Below, piece by piece: positions 11,008-23,900 of a DNA stretch of 64,000 bases (position 1 is the first letter of the stretch; every line of letters starts with the position of its first letter). The stretch is from Nissolia schottii. Lineage: Eukaryota; Streptophyta; Magnoliopsida; Fabales; Fabaceae. The stretch lies in assembly GCA_003254905.1 (NCBI GenBank), contig QANU01029832.1, forward strand, positions 170,868-234,867, given 5' to 3'. The notes beneath the pieces were generated by a model. It was not told the DNA's origin, searched no databases, and saw only the letters and a program-made list of their open reading frames with translations. The position numbers were made by a program, and so were the translations under genes.

Positions 11008-14000
11008 ATGGAGGCCTCGGCAGCTATTCGCTCCTTTCACTGTATCTCTCTCTCTCTCTCTCTATTCATTTGTATTTATGTATTGTTGCGAATGTGTTTC
11101 GCTTAATGTGATTTCTGATAGTGCGTTTTCGATCTCTGACCTTGCTGTTGCTGTGTTGCTTCTCTTTGTTTGATTTGGTTGAATTAATGTGATGCGTCAC
11201 GGAAACTGAAAATGAAAATGGAAATATTGAGCGTTTGTGTGCTAGTTTCTTTGTTGAGATTGTGCTGAAACTAATTCTGTGGAATCAAGGTGTAAGCAAT
11301 TGGATTAGGTTGTGATTTTCGAGCTAGGAGGTGAATCGAAGGAGCTTCCGGATTTTAGTTTTTGTGGCAATGTTAGAAACACTTGGTGGATGCTCGGAAG
11401 CTTTATAAAATATGGTTAAATTAAACGCTGAAGCTTCTGGTTCTCGTGATTTATTTTTTTGTATGAGAAATTAAAACATGTTTACTTTCAAGGATAGTAG
11501 ATGCCCTTTTTTGGATCTGCACGAACCTTTGAAATGTCTTATCCTGAAGTAACTAGTTGTCGTACTCATCTTCCCCGACTGGTTTGTTATTGCTGTTATA
11601 TACAAAGCTTAATTTAAGCTACTATATTAATAAAAGGGTAAGAGTTGAAGAGTAACTCTGAAGAAGCCAAGAGAAAATCAGTGCATTGTAATATTTTGTA
11701 AAAGGCAATTGAATTAAATGTATAGCTTGATTTTTCAAGTAACCAAAGGATGCTCTCAAATAAACTAAGAGCAGGTCATTGACATTCTGGTTCGTCATGT
11801 AGGACAAAAGATGACTAGCACCTGTGTTTATTTTCACTTTTGTGGATCCGATTTGCTGATTTATTCTTCTTCTATTATAAAAGTGGGAAAACCATAGCAT
11901 TGAGTTAGTGATTTTATTCTTCTGTTAATTAGAAAAGCGAGTTCTGTTCTTTTTTCCTTGACTTGTTGAAGTTTGATTCTTCATTGGAAGATACTGAATA
12001 TTTTCTTATCGAGCCAGCCGCCTAATCTTCTATGAATTAGCTCGGCTACAGAAGAGTCTGTTGCCCTATGTCACAAATGCAATTTGACAAATGTAATAGC
12101 AACCCCAACAAGATTCAGTGTTCTTATTAGACACTGAATCTTTTATAATGATTTCACTTGGGTGTTTTTCAAGGGCTCCAGCTTATGATGTCCATTTTTA
12201 TGAATTTAAGTTATATTTGTATAATTTGTGGGTGTTTGTTTCTCTGTCCTAACATATTCATAATACCTTAGAATTAAGAAACCCAGGCATGTGCTTGTAT
12301 GTATATATGCGTACATGCTTCCATTACTATTGTCTCCATATACCTATATCATGTCCTTGTTACTTGGGTGGCCATTGTAAAAAGTATAAACCATTGTAAC
12401 CAGATACTTAATCATTATTCTGGATTTCAGATCCCATAGGAACTATGTCCCATATGCGATGCTCAGTTGAGAAGCCAGCTGTAGTTCCATGCCATAATGT
12501 CAGATGGAACTCTAAAAGCAGGCTAACCAAGGCAAAGAAAATGATAGTGCCATGTGCAAAAACTGCTGAAGCTATCAATACAGGCAAGTCTAATGGTGGG
12601 TTATTGTGATACTGCTGTTTCTGGATGTTGTTCCTTATTTCTATTATTGTCTTTGTAGTTCTAGATTTTAGCCAGGAGTTTTTATTCTCAAGATTTTGGA
12701 ATGCATTTGTCAGTTGCAAAAAAATCTGTCATTTTCTTGTTTTTTTTCTATGTTTATTTTTTCGGTAATATGTTGTTTACATGGATATGTAAAAGGAAGG
12801 ATTCTACCTGTGATGCTAACTATTATTATGATGGTAATTTAGAAATTCTGATTGGAGGCTTTATGCTCTAAAGAAGTTGGCTATTAGAATATATTTTTTC
12901 CAAAATAAAGTGCACTACATTCTTATTACTTTAGACCTGACAGTTATTTATGATGTTGCAGCTTCTTCGGATACCACTCCACAGGACTCATTGGAGAAAA
13001 AGCCTCTGCAAACTGCTACTTTTCCTAATGGATTTGAGGTCTATAGCTATTCTTTACTTTTATTTACCCGCAATCTTGTATTTCTAAAGCATTGATAAAT
13101 GATACTTCAGTGGGAATTAGCAATAGCATGCCCTTGATGCAAAATACTTTGTTAGTTATTAGAAGAAACAAAGACACAAGGTATTTTACTTATGATTTCT
13201 TGCTTTTTTCCAAGAATGCACAATTGGATTCATTAGCACCCATGTTTTGATGTGATAGATTCCTACTAACGTTTGGTTTGCTTATGATCAGGCTTTGGTA
13301 TTAGAGGTCTGTGACGAGACTGAGATCGCTGAACTGAAAGTAAAGGTGATTTTCTTGTCTCTTATTTACTGCTTTTGTAAGTTGTGAAGTACATACCTTA
13401 AATATAAAGTTAATAACAAGGATCAAAACGAGCTTCAGTAAAGCAAGAGGCTATAGAGATGCTATGGTTTTCACATTTCACGTACACACTCTAAAAAAGT
13501 TGGCTGGATATGTCTATAGCCCTGTAATGTGCTGTGTTTTGAAACTTAAGTCAAAGCAATTAATATGATATGCCTTGGGCTCAGCAAAAAAATGAGGTAA
13601 TGGTAATGATGCTTCTGTAAAATTGTAGCATATTTTAATTAAAGCTTGAGATTTTGGTGCTCTTGTGCCTAATGTTCTTTCTGAAACTTTGATCATAAAC
13701 AATAATATCAGTTCAATTTTTTAATACAAACTCTTATAACTTTGATCTAACTATAAGTATTTAATTTCTACATGGATCATTGAAAGAATCATGCTTTTAA
13801 CTGGACAACAAAAAACCTTATTTGGCATGTATCATGATAGGTTGGACAGTTTGAGATGCATCTTAAGCGGAACATTGGAGCAACAAAAGCTCCTCTATCA
13901 AACATTTCACCAACTACACCACCACCTATTCCAAGTGAACCTATGGTTGAATCAGCAGCTGGCACCCCGCCACCGTCACCGCCAAAATCATCTCCAGAAA

Positions 14001-16222
14001 AAACCAACCCATTTGCAAATGCTTCCATAGAGAAGTCATCAAAGTTGGCAGCATTGGAGGCTTCTGGTACCAATACCTATGTCTTAGTATCATCTCCTAC
14101 GGTAGGTCATCATCTATCGCACTATATGTAATAAGCTCTACTTTCACTAATTATTTCTTAGTTGAGCTATATGGAGTTTGCAATCACTTTTGTCTTTTGT
14201 TCTCTCTTGATCTCTCTCTCTCTCTCTCTCTCTCTTGTCAGGTTGGCTTATTCCGTAGAGGCAGAACAGTGAAAGGGAAAAGGCAACCTCCTATCTGTAA
14301 AGAGGTACATGTAACATGCTTGTCATTGTCCATCCTCCACTATGGTGTTTCTATGTCATCAGCTTGTCATGGCCTAGATATGCAGCTGCTCCCATTTCCT
14401 AACTGTGTGATCTAGGTTATGACTACAGAAACAGCGGTTAAATTTCCTTTCAGTTGAACTTTACATATCTTTTCTGTTTTATACTGATTTTCCATCTCTT
14501 TATTGATATTTGATATTTTGATTCTTTTACAGCAACTAAAGCAATTAACTATAATCTTAGTTTCTCAATGTTTGTACACAAGTTGAATATAATATCAATA
14601 AATTTAACGAATATGAATATTTTATAAACTTATCACTGGATGATTCAAATTAGATATTCATTGGCATACGACTATAGGTTGACCTATATTTTTCTCCTGA
14701 CTTATTTTCTATTGTACAGTTTCTGTGTCAAGTTGTTTGAGGAACTCTTTCACTGAACTAAATAGAAATCATTTTCAATATCCTCATTTCCTAATTCAGT
14801 TCTAGCATTTCTGCCTAAACTCAGTTGCCTGTTTCCAATTTTTACATCTGCAGGGTGATGTAATCAAAGAAGGGCAAGTCATAGGGTATTTGGATCAGTT
14901 TGGCACTGGACTTCCTGTGAAGGTAATCTGTCTCATTTTCTTTAAGTGGCTCTGTTGGGTACTGGGCCAGTAATGAATCGGGCCTCATTTGTAATTTCTG
15001 AGTTAGCAGTCCTTTATGGGGAAAGAGGATTTTGTGAGATTTTGGGGTAGGGGAATACTGCTATAGGTATGAGGGTGTGAGGAATTTTGAAAGAATTTTA
15101 GGAGTTTGAAGGGCTCCTTTAATTTCCCAAGACTTGTTCTTTTATTTTCTTCTTGTACACATGTTCATGGAGCTGATTCCCTACTGGAATTCAGTCTCTA
15201 TGCAGTAAAATTTTCAGACGTTATTTTCCTATTTCTTGTGCTCAAATATCAGGCTCCTAACTGGCTCGTTACTAAATATCCATACGTCCTGATTGGTTTC
15301 ATTTTTAAAATCTTGCAGTCGGATGTGGCTGGGGAAGTGTTGAAGCTACTTGTGGAGGATGGAGGTATAAAGTCTATTACCATTTGATTAACAAAAATGC
15401 TTGGATCTATTGATATGGGACTGAAGTAATTATTTGCTTCTGGGAAAAAAAAATAAATTAATGGTTGATGTGCATATGGATTTGAAGTAGGAAAAGCAGT
15501 AGTGTGCCTCCAGTAATAAAATATGGCGTAAATGATATGGCAACTCCAAAAAATTCTATTAGTCAATTTTCAAGTTATTCTGAAACTTAGTAGTCCAGTG
15601 CATCCAGGCCTTCTCTTAAGAATGAATTTAACCTTCTTGGGGAGAGCACTCCAGTTCCAAAATTCCCCATCCTATATGTATGATGTTGTAGTACCTTGGA
15701 TGCCTAATTGGTTAAAAATCTAGAATCCACTTTCTCACATATTCCATGCACAATATTGAAAAAAATATTATTTGTCATACCAAATAACAGGGTCTTGACT
15801 TCCCTCAAATCAAAATACTAGGCAGTCTTACATACTAGTGCGTAAATTCTTGGATACTTTTTGATTTGCATTTGCTGAATGACATGATAGATTAAAAATA
15901 GTTTGTTGTAAATTACGGTATATGGCTTGGTGTGGTATAAGTTTTCATGGTTTCTAATTAATGTTGACTAATGAAAACACGTTGTCTAACTCGAAAGTCT
16001 TTGATTTAATTTCTGCTACTGCCTTGTTAGTAATTTCACGATTCAGTAGTCTGTATTGTTACATTTAATTTTTTCGGTTCTGCAACTCCAATGGATGAGT
16101 TTGGGGACATGCATAGTTGTGATAAGTTTCTTATTATTTTGTGTAATTGCCAATTTACAGAGCCTGTTGGTTACGGAGACCCAGTTATTGCTGTCTTGCC
16201 GTCTTTCCATGACATCAAGTGA
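11008..16222 (+). CDS. BADC: Biotin/lipoyl attachment domain-containing protein (BADC), plastid
   Basis: Nine coding exons: 11008-11041, 12431-12583, 12962-13038, 13292-13345, 13841-14101, 14242-14304, 14854-14922, 15319-15364 and 16161-16222. All phases match and give 272 residues. The C-terminal domain reads GKRQPPICKEGDVIKEGQ, then GYLDQFGTGLPVKSD, then EPVGYGDPVIAVLPSFHDIK. This is the biotinyl fold of BCCP, but where BCCP has the biotin-accepting Met-Lys there is QFGTG, so it cannot be biotinylated. BADC proteins are known to replace BCCP in the heteromeric acetyl-CoA carboxylase of plastids and so lower fatty-acid synthesis. The N-terminus is a likely transit peptide, followed by the FPNGFEALVLEVCDETE and VGQFEMHLKR blocks and a Pro-rich linker. 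Intron 2 has a GC donor (AG|GCAAGT). The last exon appears a second time at 17069-17130, which I treat as an assembly artefact. Confidence 0.93.
14205..14236 (+). repeat. (CT)n microsatellite abutting a 3' splice site
   Basis: An uninterrupted run of TC dinucleotides ends six bases before the CAG acceptor of BADC exon 6 (exon starts at 14242). It therefore forms the polypyrimidine tract of that intron. Confidence 0.85.
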
Positions 16223-17642
16223 GCTAGCCATTTGCTGCTGTTGATGGTTAGTCAGGCCAAAATTTATTTGTTGGGGTTTCTTGGCAATGTTGGCAACAGT
16301 TTTTAATAGATTGAGAAATCATTATTTGTGGCTATTTATTGAGGGGAAGGAGTTCCTTTGTTTAAGACAATAATTTGTGTACTAATTGCTTGCATTGTTA
16401 GCTATTTCAAGACCATCTCAGTGAAGGCAAGCAAGCCAATGGAGTTTAATTGCTTGCTCTCTTTTTGGCCCAAAAATTTGTGTAGAACTCGCTTTTAAGA
16501 TATTTGAACACAAGAAGTTGGGAAATGTGTGTATATGAAGCATAAACAATTATACCAATATAGTAAAATAAAAAAAAATCTGTTTGAAAAAGCATAATGT
16601 AGGATTGGTTAAAAATTATTAACCGAGTATTGTAAATAGTTCTCTTAAACGGATCTTCATTTATAAATGAGTTAATATTAATAGTGAAAATTACAAGAAA
16701 CAATAGACAAAGTGATTCATAGACATTCTGACATNTTACATACTAGTGCGTAAATTCTTGGATACTTTTTGATTTGCATTTGCTGAATGACATGATAGAT
16801 TAAAAATAGTTTGTTGTAAATTACGGTATATGGCTTGGTGTGGTATAAGTTTTCATGGTTTCTAATTAATGTTGACTAATGAAAACACGTTGTCTAACTC
16901 GAAAGTCTTTGATTTAATTTCTGCTACTGCCTTGTTAGTAATTTCACGATTCAGTAGTCTGTATTGTTACATTTAATTTTTTCGGTTCTGCAACTCCAAT
17001 GGATGAGTTTGGGGACATGCATAGTTGTGATAAGTTTCTTATTATTTTGTGTAATTGCCAATTTACAGAGCCTGTTGGTTACGGAGACCCAGTTATTGCT
17101 GTCTTGCCGTCTTTCCATGACATCAAGTGAGCTAGCCATTTGCTGCTGTTGATGGTTAGTCAGGCCAAAATTTATTTGTTGGGGTTTCTTGGCAATGTTG
17201 GCAACAGTTTTTAATAGATTGAGAAATCATTATTTGTGGCTATTTATTGAGGGGAAGGAGTTCCTTTGTTTAAGACAATAATTTGTGTACTAATTGCTTG
17301 CATTGTTAGCTATTTCAAGACCATCTCAGTGAAGGCAAGCAAGCCAATGGAGTTTAATTGCTTGCTCTCTTTTTGGCCCAAAAATTTGTGTAGAACTCGC
17401 TTTTAAGATATTTGAACACAAGAAGTTGGGAAATGTGTGTATATGAAGCATAAACAATTATACCAATATAGTAAAATAAAAAAAAATCTGTTTGAAAAAG
17501 CATAATGTAGGATTGGTTAAAAATTATTAACCGAGTATTGTAAATAGTTCTCTTAAACGGATCTTCATTTATAAATGAGTTAATATTAATAGTGAAAATT
17601 ACAAGAAACAATAGACAAAGTGATTCATAGACATTCTGACAT
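15828..17642. repeat. Exact 907-base direct repeat split by one N (probable misassembly)
   Basis: Bases 15828-16734 and 16736-17642 appear identical at a constant offset of 908, and the single base between them is the N at 16735. The repeat holds the end of BADC intron 8, the last exon and the 3' flank. Zero divergence together with an N exactly at the junction is what results when two overlapping contig ends are joined without being merged. A real recent tandem duplication is possible but less likely. Confidence 0.9.
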
Positions 17643-18029
17643 GATTCTTGGTTTGGTTGTTTTAATTGCAATTTTTGTTTTTAGATTTAGCAATAATGTA
17701 GCTAATTCTCTTGCTAACTGTTGATTTTGTGATTAAATGTATTTTTAGTTTTTGTAAAATTAAAAATTGTGTTTAATCCTTGAAAAAGTTTTCATTAGGA
17801 ATTAGTTCTTGAAAAAAAAAATTGGTTAGTTTTAATTCTTATTGTTAGTAAGAGACGTTATCTGTTGACATATTCATTAAATGTATCACATGACACGCCA
17901 TGTAATAAATACGTGACAAATCCATCTACCCAAAACCCAACCCACTGACTCATGTTCATTTAAAAAAAATTAAAAAAGAAAGAAAGAAAACCTAAGTCCC
18001 AAATTCATCCACCCCGCTCAATCTAAAAC

Positions 18030-18076
<47 letters not shown>

Positions 18077-19604
18077 ACTTCACCTTCTCTCTCGATAACC
18101 ATTGTCTCTATGTTGACAACACAAGTTGGAGGCCATTTGTCTCTTCCTTAGTCTCTCTCCCGTCGTCAATCCTTTGCGTCAAACTAAATTTCACATTTTG
18201 GTCACTATTCATGGATGTTTAACAACTTTACACTACAGTGGTAAAAACGTCATAAATTTCATTATAGACAATTTCCTGGAAAGGGCCTGTCCAACATCTC
18301 CAGTTTAAAACGCAACTTAAATGCATTCACAAATGAGATGCAGAGATAGACCCCAAAAAGAGGATGCTGTTAAGTATTCACAAAAGCCTAAGCCGCCATC
18401 CACTTTAATAGGGAGCAAAACAAGGCATCTTTGCCCACACTTTATCCTGCAGTAGACAATTAAGTGAACGGGTCATACATTGAACAGCAAAAAATAATTT
18501 CATCACTTAAGGTGTCACCAACAGAGTTAAATCTAAAATACTAGTTTTTTGGGTGACAATTTGTATTCACTATTATTATTGAACTACCAAATTTTGTTCA
18601 TGTGAACCTTACTGCTGCCTTTTAGAACCGATTTTCACATCACTTTCGTTCCGTAATTCAGTCTGCGAGTAAGTTTATAACTTTTTCGAAATGAAAGTAC
18701 TTCGGAAATTTGTTTTGCCAGTGAATAAAGTGATTGAAAATTGTTTTTTTAAAATAGAAAAAAAGTTAGAAACATTTTTTTAAGAAACTATTCTTTTCAG
18801 CTTTTACTGAAAAGATGAAAAAGAAAAAAAAAATTATATTTAGACTTTAATTATTTCAAAATATTTATTCAAATATAAGAAAACTGATGTTTAAATAAAT
18901 AATTTCGTTTCGGTTAAAGAAGTTAAAACAAACACTAATTGTTTTAGTTTATCTGAATGCCCAACTTAAAAGAGTCGAGATATTTACTTTACTAGCTTCT
19001 TCTAACAGAATAATACCCATTTTGGTTCTTAAAAGTATAGGCTCAAGTCACTTAAATATTTGAAATTCAAAATCTAACATTTTTAATTCTTGAAAGTGTA
19101 AGTTAATAGGTCAAATTCATTATCATTATTATATTGTCATGTATTCATTAATTTTTCACATTAAATGACAATGTGATAACAATAGAGGTTGTGTAGTAAT
19201 ATTAAAGGATAAAAATATGATTGTAACAATACAAAAAGTTACAAATCTTAGTTGTTATTATAGCCTCATTTACCATTATAACTACTCTGGCGACCTCATC
19301 TACAGTTTCAAGTGCAGCTACAACTCATTTCTAACCTCAATTCTTGTTACTGTCCCTTTAATGTAATAAAACAGTGAAAATGTGATAATGCACTAAATAT
19401 AATGAACTAAGGAACTAATTTGACATACAACTTACAATTTCAAGGATTAATAAATCAAGTTTTAAATTTGAATAACCAAAGTGACTCAGATTTATATTTA
19501 CAAAGACCAAAATGTGCATTTCTCGTGTTGAGAATAAATCAACTTAAATTGATTTAAGTTTATCTTTTAGGATATTTATCTATACCAAGATATTTATCTT
19601 ATCT

Positions 19605-20330
19605 ACTAAAATATTTTATCGATTTGAGGACAAATCCTCTTCAAGAGAGAGGGAATGATGAGTCCAAAATGGTGAAATGCATCATAGAAACGTGCGGTCT
19701 AAGTGGTGTAACCTGAATGAGACTTTTTTAGAGTGTTTTTTTTATGTTTTTCTAATAAATGGCTATGCCATTCAGTTTGGATTTGTTTTAGCCGAATTCT
19801 TTAGTTTATGACACCAATAATTAGCATTAGTTGGTACTTATTATTTGGTTTTCAGTTATGTTTCTTATGACATTAGTAGTTTCAGCCGTTGGGACATTAG
19901 TTGCTGATTATTTCTTGTTTTTATTAGACTTTGTAACCAACCATTGGCCAAGCAACATATAAGCTAACCATTTGGTTATCTATTAGGCTATGGCAGGCAT
20001 TGGTCTTCCTTGTTTAAGCGATATCAAATCATTTACCACTTTGTGAACACATTATAAATAAAATATATAATACAATTTTTTTTTTTTAATTTTTCTTTCA
20101 TCGAGCGTGCCCAATCCCCCTTCATCAACCATGCANGCGGGCATTGGTTTACCTTGTTTAAGCGATACCAAATCATTTACCACTTTGTGAACACATTATA
20201 AATAAAATATATAATACAATATTTTCTTTTTATTTTTCTTTCATCGAGCGTGCCCAATCCCCCTTCATCAACCATGCATCCTCTTTATCTAATCTTTATA
20301 GCTATTGTACTCGCGTGGATACCGGGTAAT
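19605..20330 (+). mobile_element. LTR retrotransposon fossil, probable Gypsy type (3' end plus LTR)
   Basis: The peptide IDLRTNPLQERGNDES at about 19619-19666 resembles the C-terminal tail of legume Gypsy polyproteins, which sits next to the 3' LTR. It is followed by a long non-coding stretch with a TATA-like ATATAAG near 19960. The right boundary is unclear, partly because of the duplicated segment around the N at 20136. Only a fragment remains and it is inactive. Confidence 0.5.
19993..20278. repeat. About 142-base near-identical repeat split by one N (probable misassembly)
   Basis: Bases 19993-20135 and 20137-20278 are the same sequence apart from a few differences near the junction and in a poly-T tract. 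The N at 20136 lies exactly between them. The arrangement repeats that at 16735 and again suggests overlapping contig ends. Confidence 0.85.
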
Positions 20331-20927
20331 AATGAATGAAGTAGAAAATGAAAGAGAGCAGGAAAGTGACATCAAGTGACATCACAGTGGCTCGGAAGCC
20401 AACAACTGCTTCAAACCTATTAAATAGGAATGAATAATATGATTTGGACTCATTTACGACGGAAGACAGTGCCAACTAGCATATCTACCTTTGGATGACG
20501 CTTATCTATATTTGGATCTATCTTTGAGTGTATCTCATTTGAGATATTGTTTTTATCATTCTTGTATAATATTTAACGAGTCATTTTGTAATACTAGGTT
20601 AGTATTTGTGCAATACACAAAAATTATTTTAAATTTGTTAACTGATCTTATTTTTTTTATATAAATTATTTAATTTTATTTTTTATATTTTTAAATGTTA
20701 AAAATTAAAAAAATGCTAATTTTAAATTAGAAAAAAAATTTAGTGAGGTTAAATAAAAAAAGTTTAGTGAAATTTTAAACTTGAATTAAAAAAATTTAGT
20801 AGAATTTGGTAAAAATAGTTTAGGCAAACAAATTCTCTCCAAAATCTATGATAGAAAAAACTCTAATTTTTAGTTAACATACATAATTAGTATTTTAGTT
20901 AATTAATCCTTATCATTCGTCCTAATG

Positions 20928-23900
20928 TTAAGAAGCAAAATAACGGGTACTCGTTTTATTTGGTCCAGGAATAGCCCACAAGTGATATGTGAGCAAAGAA
21001 GCTACAGTAGGAATACCATAAATCCTACCTGACAACGTTACCGCAGATAGGTAGCAGCGCTTCCCGAGAGCTTCCGCCCTCGATGATTGCCAGCCACGAG
21101 CTTCCTTGTAACATTCAACCTACCATAGTGGCCAATTTTTTTATTTTAACATTGTTAAACACAGGAAGGAAAAACAAAAATGAAATCAGACCCTTAATCC
21201 TTCACTCACGGAAGAATGGAAGCTGTATAGGGTCATGAAGATATAGCATACCGTGTCTAAAACTTCATCATTTTCATTCACACCACCGATGGCGAAAATT
21301 GAATTTCCAATTACAACTGAAGCAAAGTATCCCTTAGAAGTGTTCAATGATTCGCCCATTCTCCATGAACCAACACGAGGGTCAAATATCTCAACTGTTG
21401 AGATCATTTGTGCTCCATTGTAGCCCCCGATTGCGTATCTGCAGAGGGCATTGTGTCTAATTCTTTAGCACTTAGCAGAGTATAACAGTATGCTATGCTC
21501 AATCAGTTTTGCAGGGAAATTTCCAAATAAATTAACACTATCCAATGCTCAATCAATTTAGCAGAGAATTTCCAAATTAATAAGCGAGGAACTATGCTAT
21601 TCCTCGATAAAAAAAATTCATGCAAATAGTGAGTACGAAATATGTGGCACTTAAAACTAAACATATCATCTAAATAAAGTAAAAAAAAAAAAAACAAACA
21701 TACAAAGAAGAAAGATCAACCAATAAAAACAATTCGTAACTGTTTCAAAAGTTTTAGATTTCGTAACATTGAGCATTTTTCTCAGGGTATGTTTGGCATG
21801 GGAGTAAAAATAATGGATAATAATATATCTCATAGCCCTAGTCTCATAGGGTGTATTTAGAATCAAATAAAAAGATAAATGATTTGATGTGAATTGATTT
21901 AAATTACAAATCAATTATCATGTTTAGAATAACTATATAAGATGGAAATAAAATTGATTTAAAAATTAATTACCATTTTTAGAATTCAATAAAATAGAAA
22001 TTAATTTGATTTAGTTTGATTGATTAGAATTTTTACCCTTAATAGAATTGAAAAAAAAAATTAAAATAATTTTTTGAAGAAATAAAATTTTCAGAACAAA
22101 AAATTATATTTTTTGAAATGTCAAATTTTAAAAAAATTATTTTTGGAAAAATTTTTAAAATTATTTTTTCTAAAAATATGTTTTTTGATTATTTTTTAAA
22201 AATATTTCGAAAAAATATATTTTTTGGAAAAAAAACCTTTTGAAAAAAAACATGCGAGTAAAAATAGTCTTTTATAATAATAAGATTTAATATATTTGAT
22301 TTAATGAGGATGATAAAATTTGTAAATTTAGTTATTGAATAGAGATAAAATTGTCTTCTATGTTAAAATAAAATCAATTCCAAACAAATCTTTACAAAAA
22401 AATGATAAAATTTCTAATGTAAACAAATTGAATTATCATGAGTTTAAGAAATTAAAATCAATTCCCTTTTTTTAAAATACCTAAGGAATTGATTTGCGAA
22501 TCAAATCATTTCCCATCTTATTTGATTTCATACAAACCAATAATCAATCAAAATAATTTCAACCACAACAACCAAACTTTGACATATATGAGACGCCAAA
22601 GGAGAAAAAGAAAAAACAAATATGATATACATTGTTTCAAGTATATTAGGGCTATCTATCGAGAGAAAAAAATGTGCATACTATGGCTGTGGGGTGTTGT
22701 AGGGATAGGTACATGTATAGGTACATAAACTTGCATAATAACGGTTGCATGGCAATTATATATGACAATGGGACATTACAACAATAAATTAGTGTGAAGC
22801 GGTAAGTGAACTATACTCCCACTAACTGTACTCCCACATAGAGGACCAAGGTATTTTTATCCCTTGAACTGGCATCTGAACCCACAAATTTTGTTTTTCC
22901 AGTATTGAACCCAGGAAGGGGACCAGCTTGTCTGTCACTGGACCAACTTTGTGATGAATCCCCATAAAGACAAATTTTAAATAAATAAATAAATAAAAGA
23001 AGAAAAAAAATACAACTACAAGACACAATTAATGGGATAAGTAATTTCCTTTTGGTTTTTAGTTTTAAATCAGCAGCATCGAAAGTCTGGTGTGAGCCAT
23101 GGCTGGCAACTCATTATGAGAGTAAATTTCTCTTTGCCAAACACACTCTTACCAGTTTTCACAAGACTCAAACTCGGTATCTAAGTTATTGAAATAAGTA
23201 ATTTTTATTCTAACATTTTTAAAATTAAAATTTTAAAGTGAAAACTTAGCACACATTTTTTTTTTATTTTGCTGAAGCCTCATCTGGCATATTAGAAGAA
23301 AGCAAAAGAAGTTGCTACTCTTCACTCTACCACCACTTTCATATGAAGATCAATGGTATCAGAAAATGACAGTATCACCTGACTTTGGGATTTATTGTCG
23401 TCTTTTGATTGAATTACCGATCTCTTCACGCTATTGCCGTAATAATCGAAATTAATTTAACATTTGCCTATGCAAGAAAAAACAACACGAGAAGGAGCAT
23501 TTTCCTTCCCTCTTTTAGATACATGATCTAAGCTTTTTTCTAGCTTACTTAAGCAACTTAAGGAAATTAAATAGTCTTTATACCTCCTAGGTTTGTAGTA
23601 TGTTCGAATGTCTGAGCCTGATAACCACTAACACACATGCAGCCAACAAGGAAAAAAAAATAGGATATTAACTTACAAGTTTTCATTTAGGACGGCCAAA
23701 GAATGACAGCCTCTCTTTGTGGACATACTTTTAAGTCTTGACCATGAACTATCTCGAGGATCCAATCTCTCCACTGACCTGAAACACAGAAGAACTCAAT
23801 AAACTGCTTCAGAAAATTAGCTAGAACTAAAGGGGAAAAATAATCTAAAAGAAAGGAAAGGAATTAAAACTAGCACTTACGTAAATGATCACGTAAATTA

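Larger units (their letters stand above)
17643..20927. other. Intergenic region of transposon debris
   Basis: No host gene is seen. A long (TC)n run lies at about 18032-18072. The short open frame at 18126-18308 has no recognisable content. From about 19600 the sequence looks like the end of a Gypsy-type element with its LTR, interrupted by a second N at 20136. The rest is AT-rich. Confidence 0.6.

Noticed and set aside
16446-16703. Minus-strand frame of 85 codons (and a longer twin at 17354-17671)
   Set aside because: Lies in the BADC 3' flank, AT-rich, no motif; the longer twin only reflects the duplicated contig end.
16951-17152. Second copy of the BADC last exon and its antisense frames
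   Set aside because: Exact copy of 16043-16244 across a lone N; treated as a misassembly, not as an extra gene or exon duplication.
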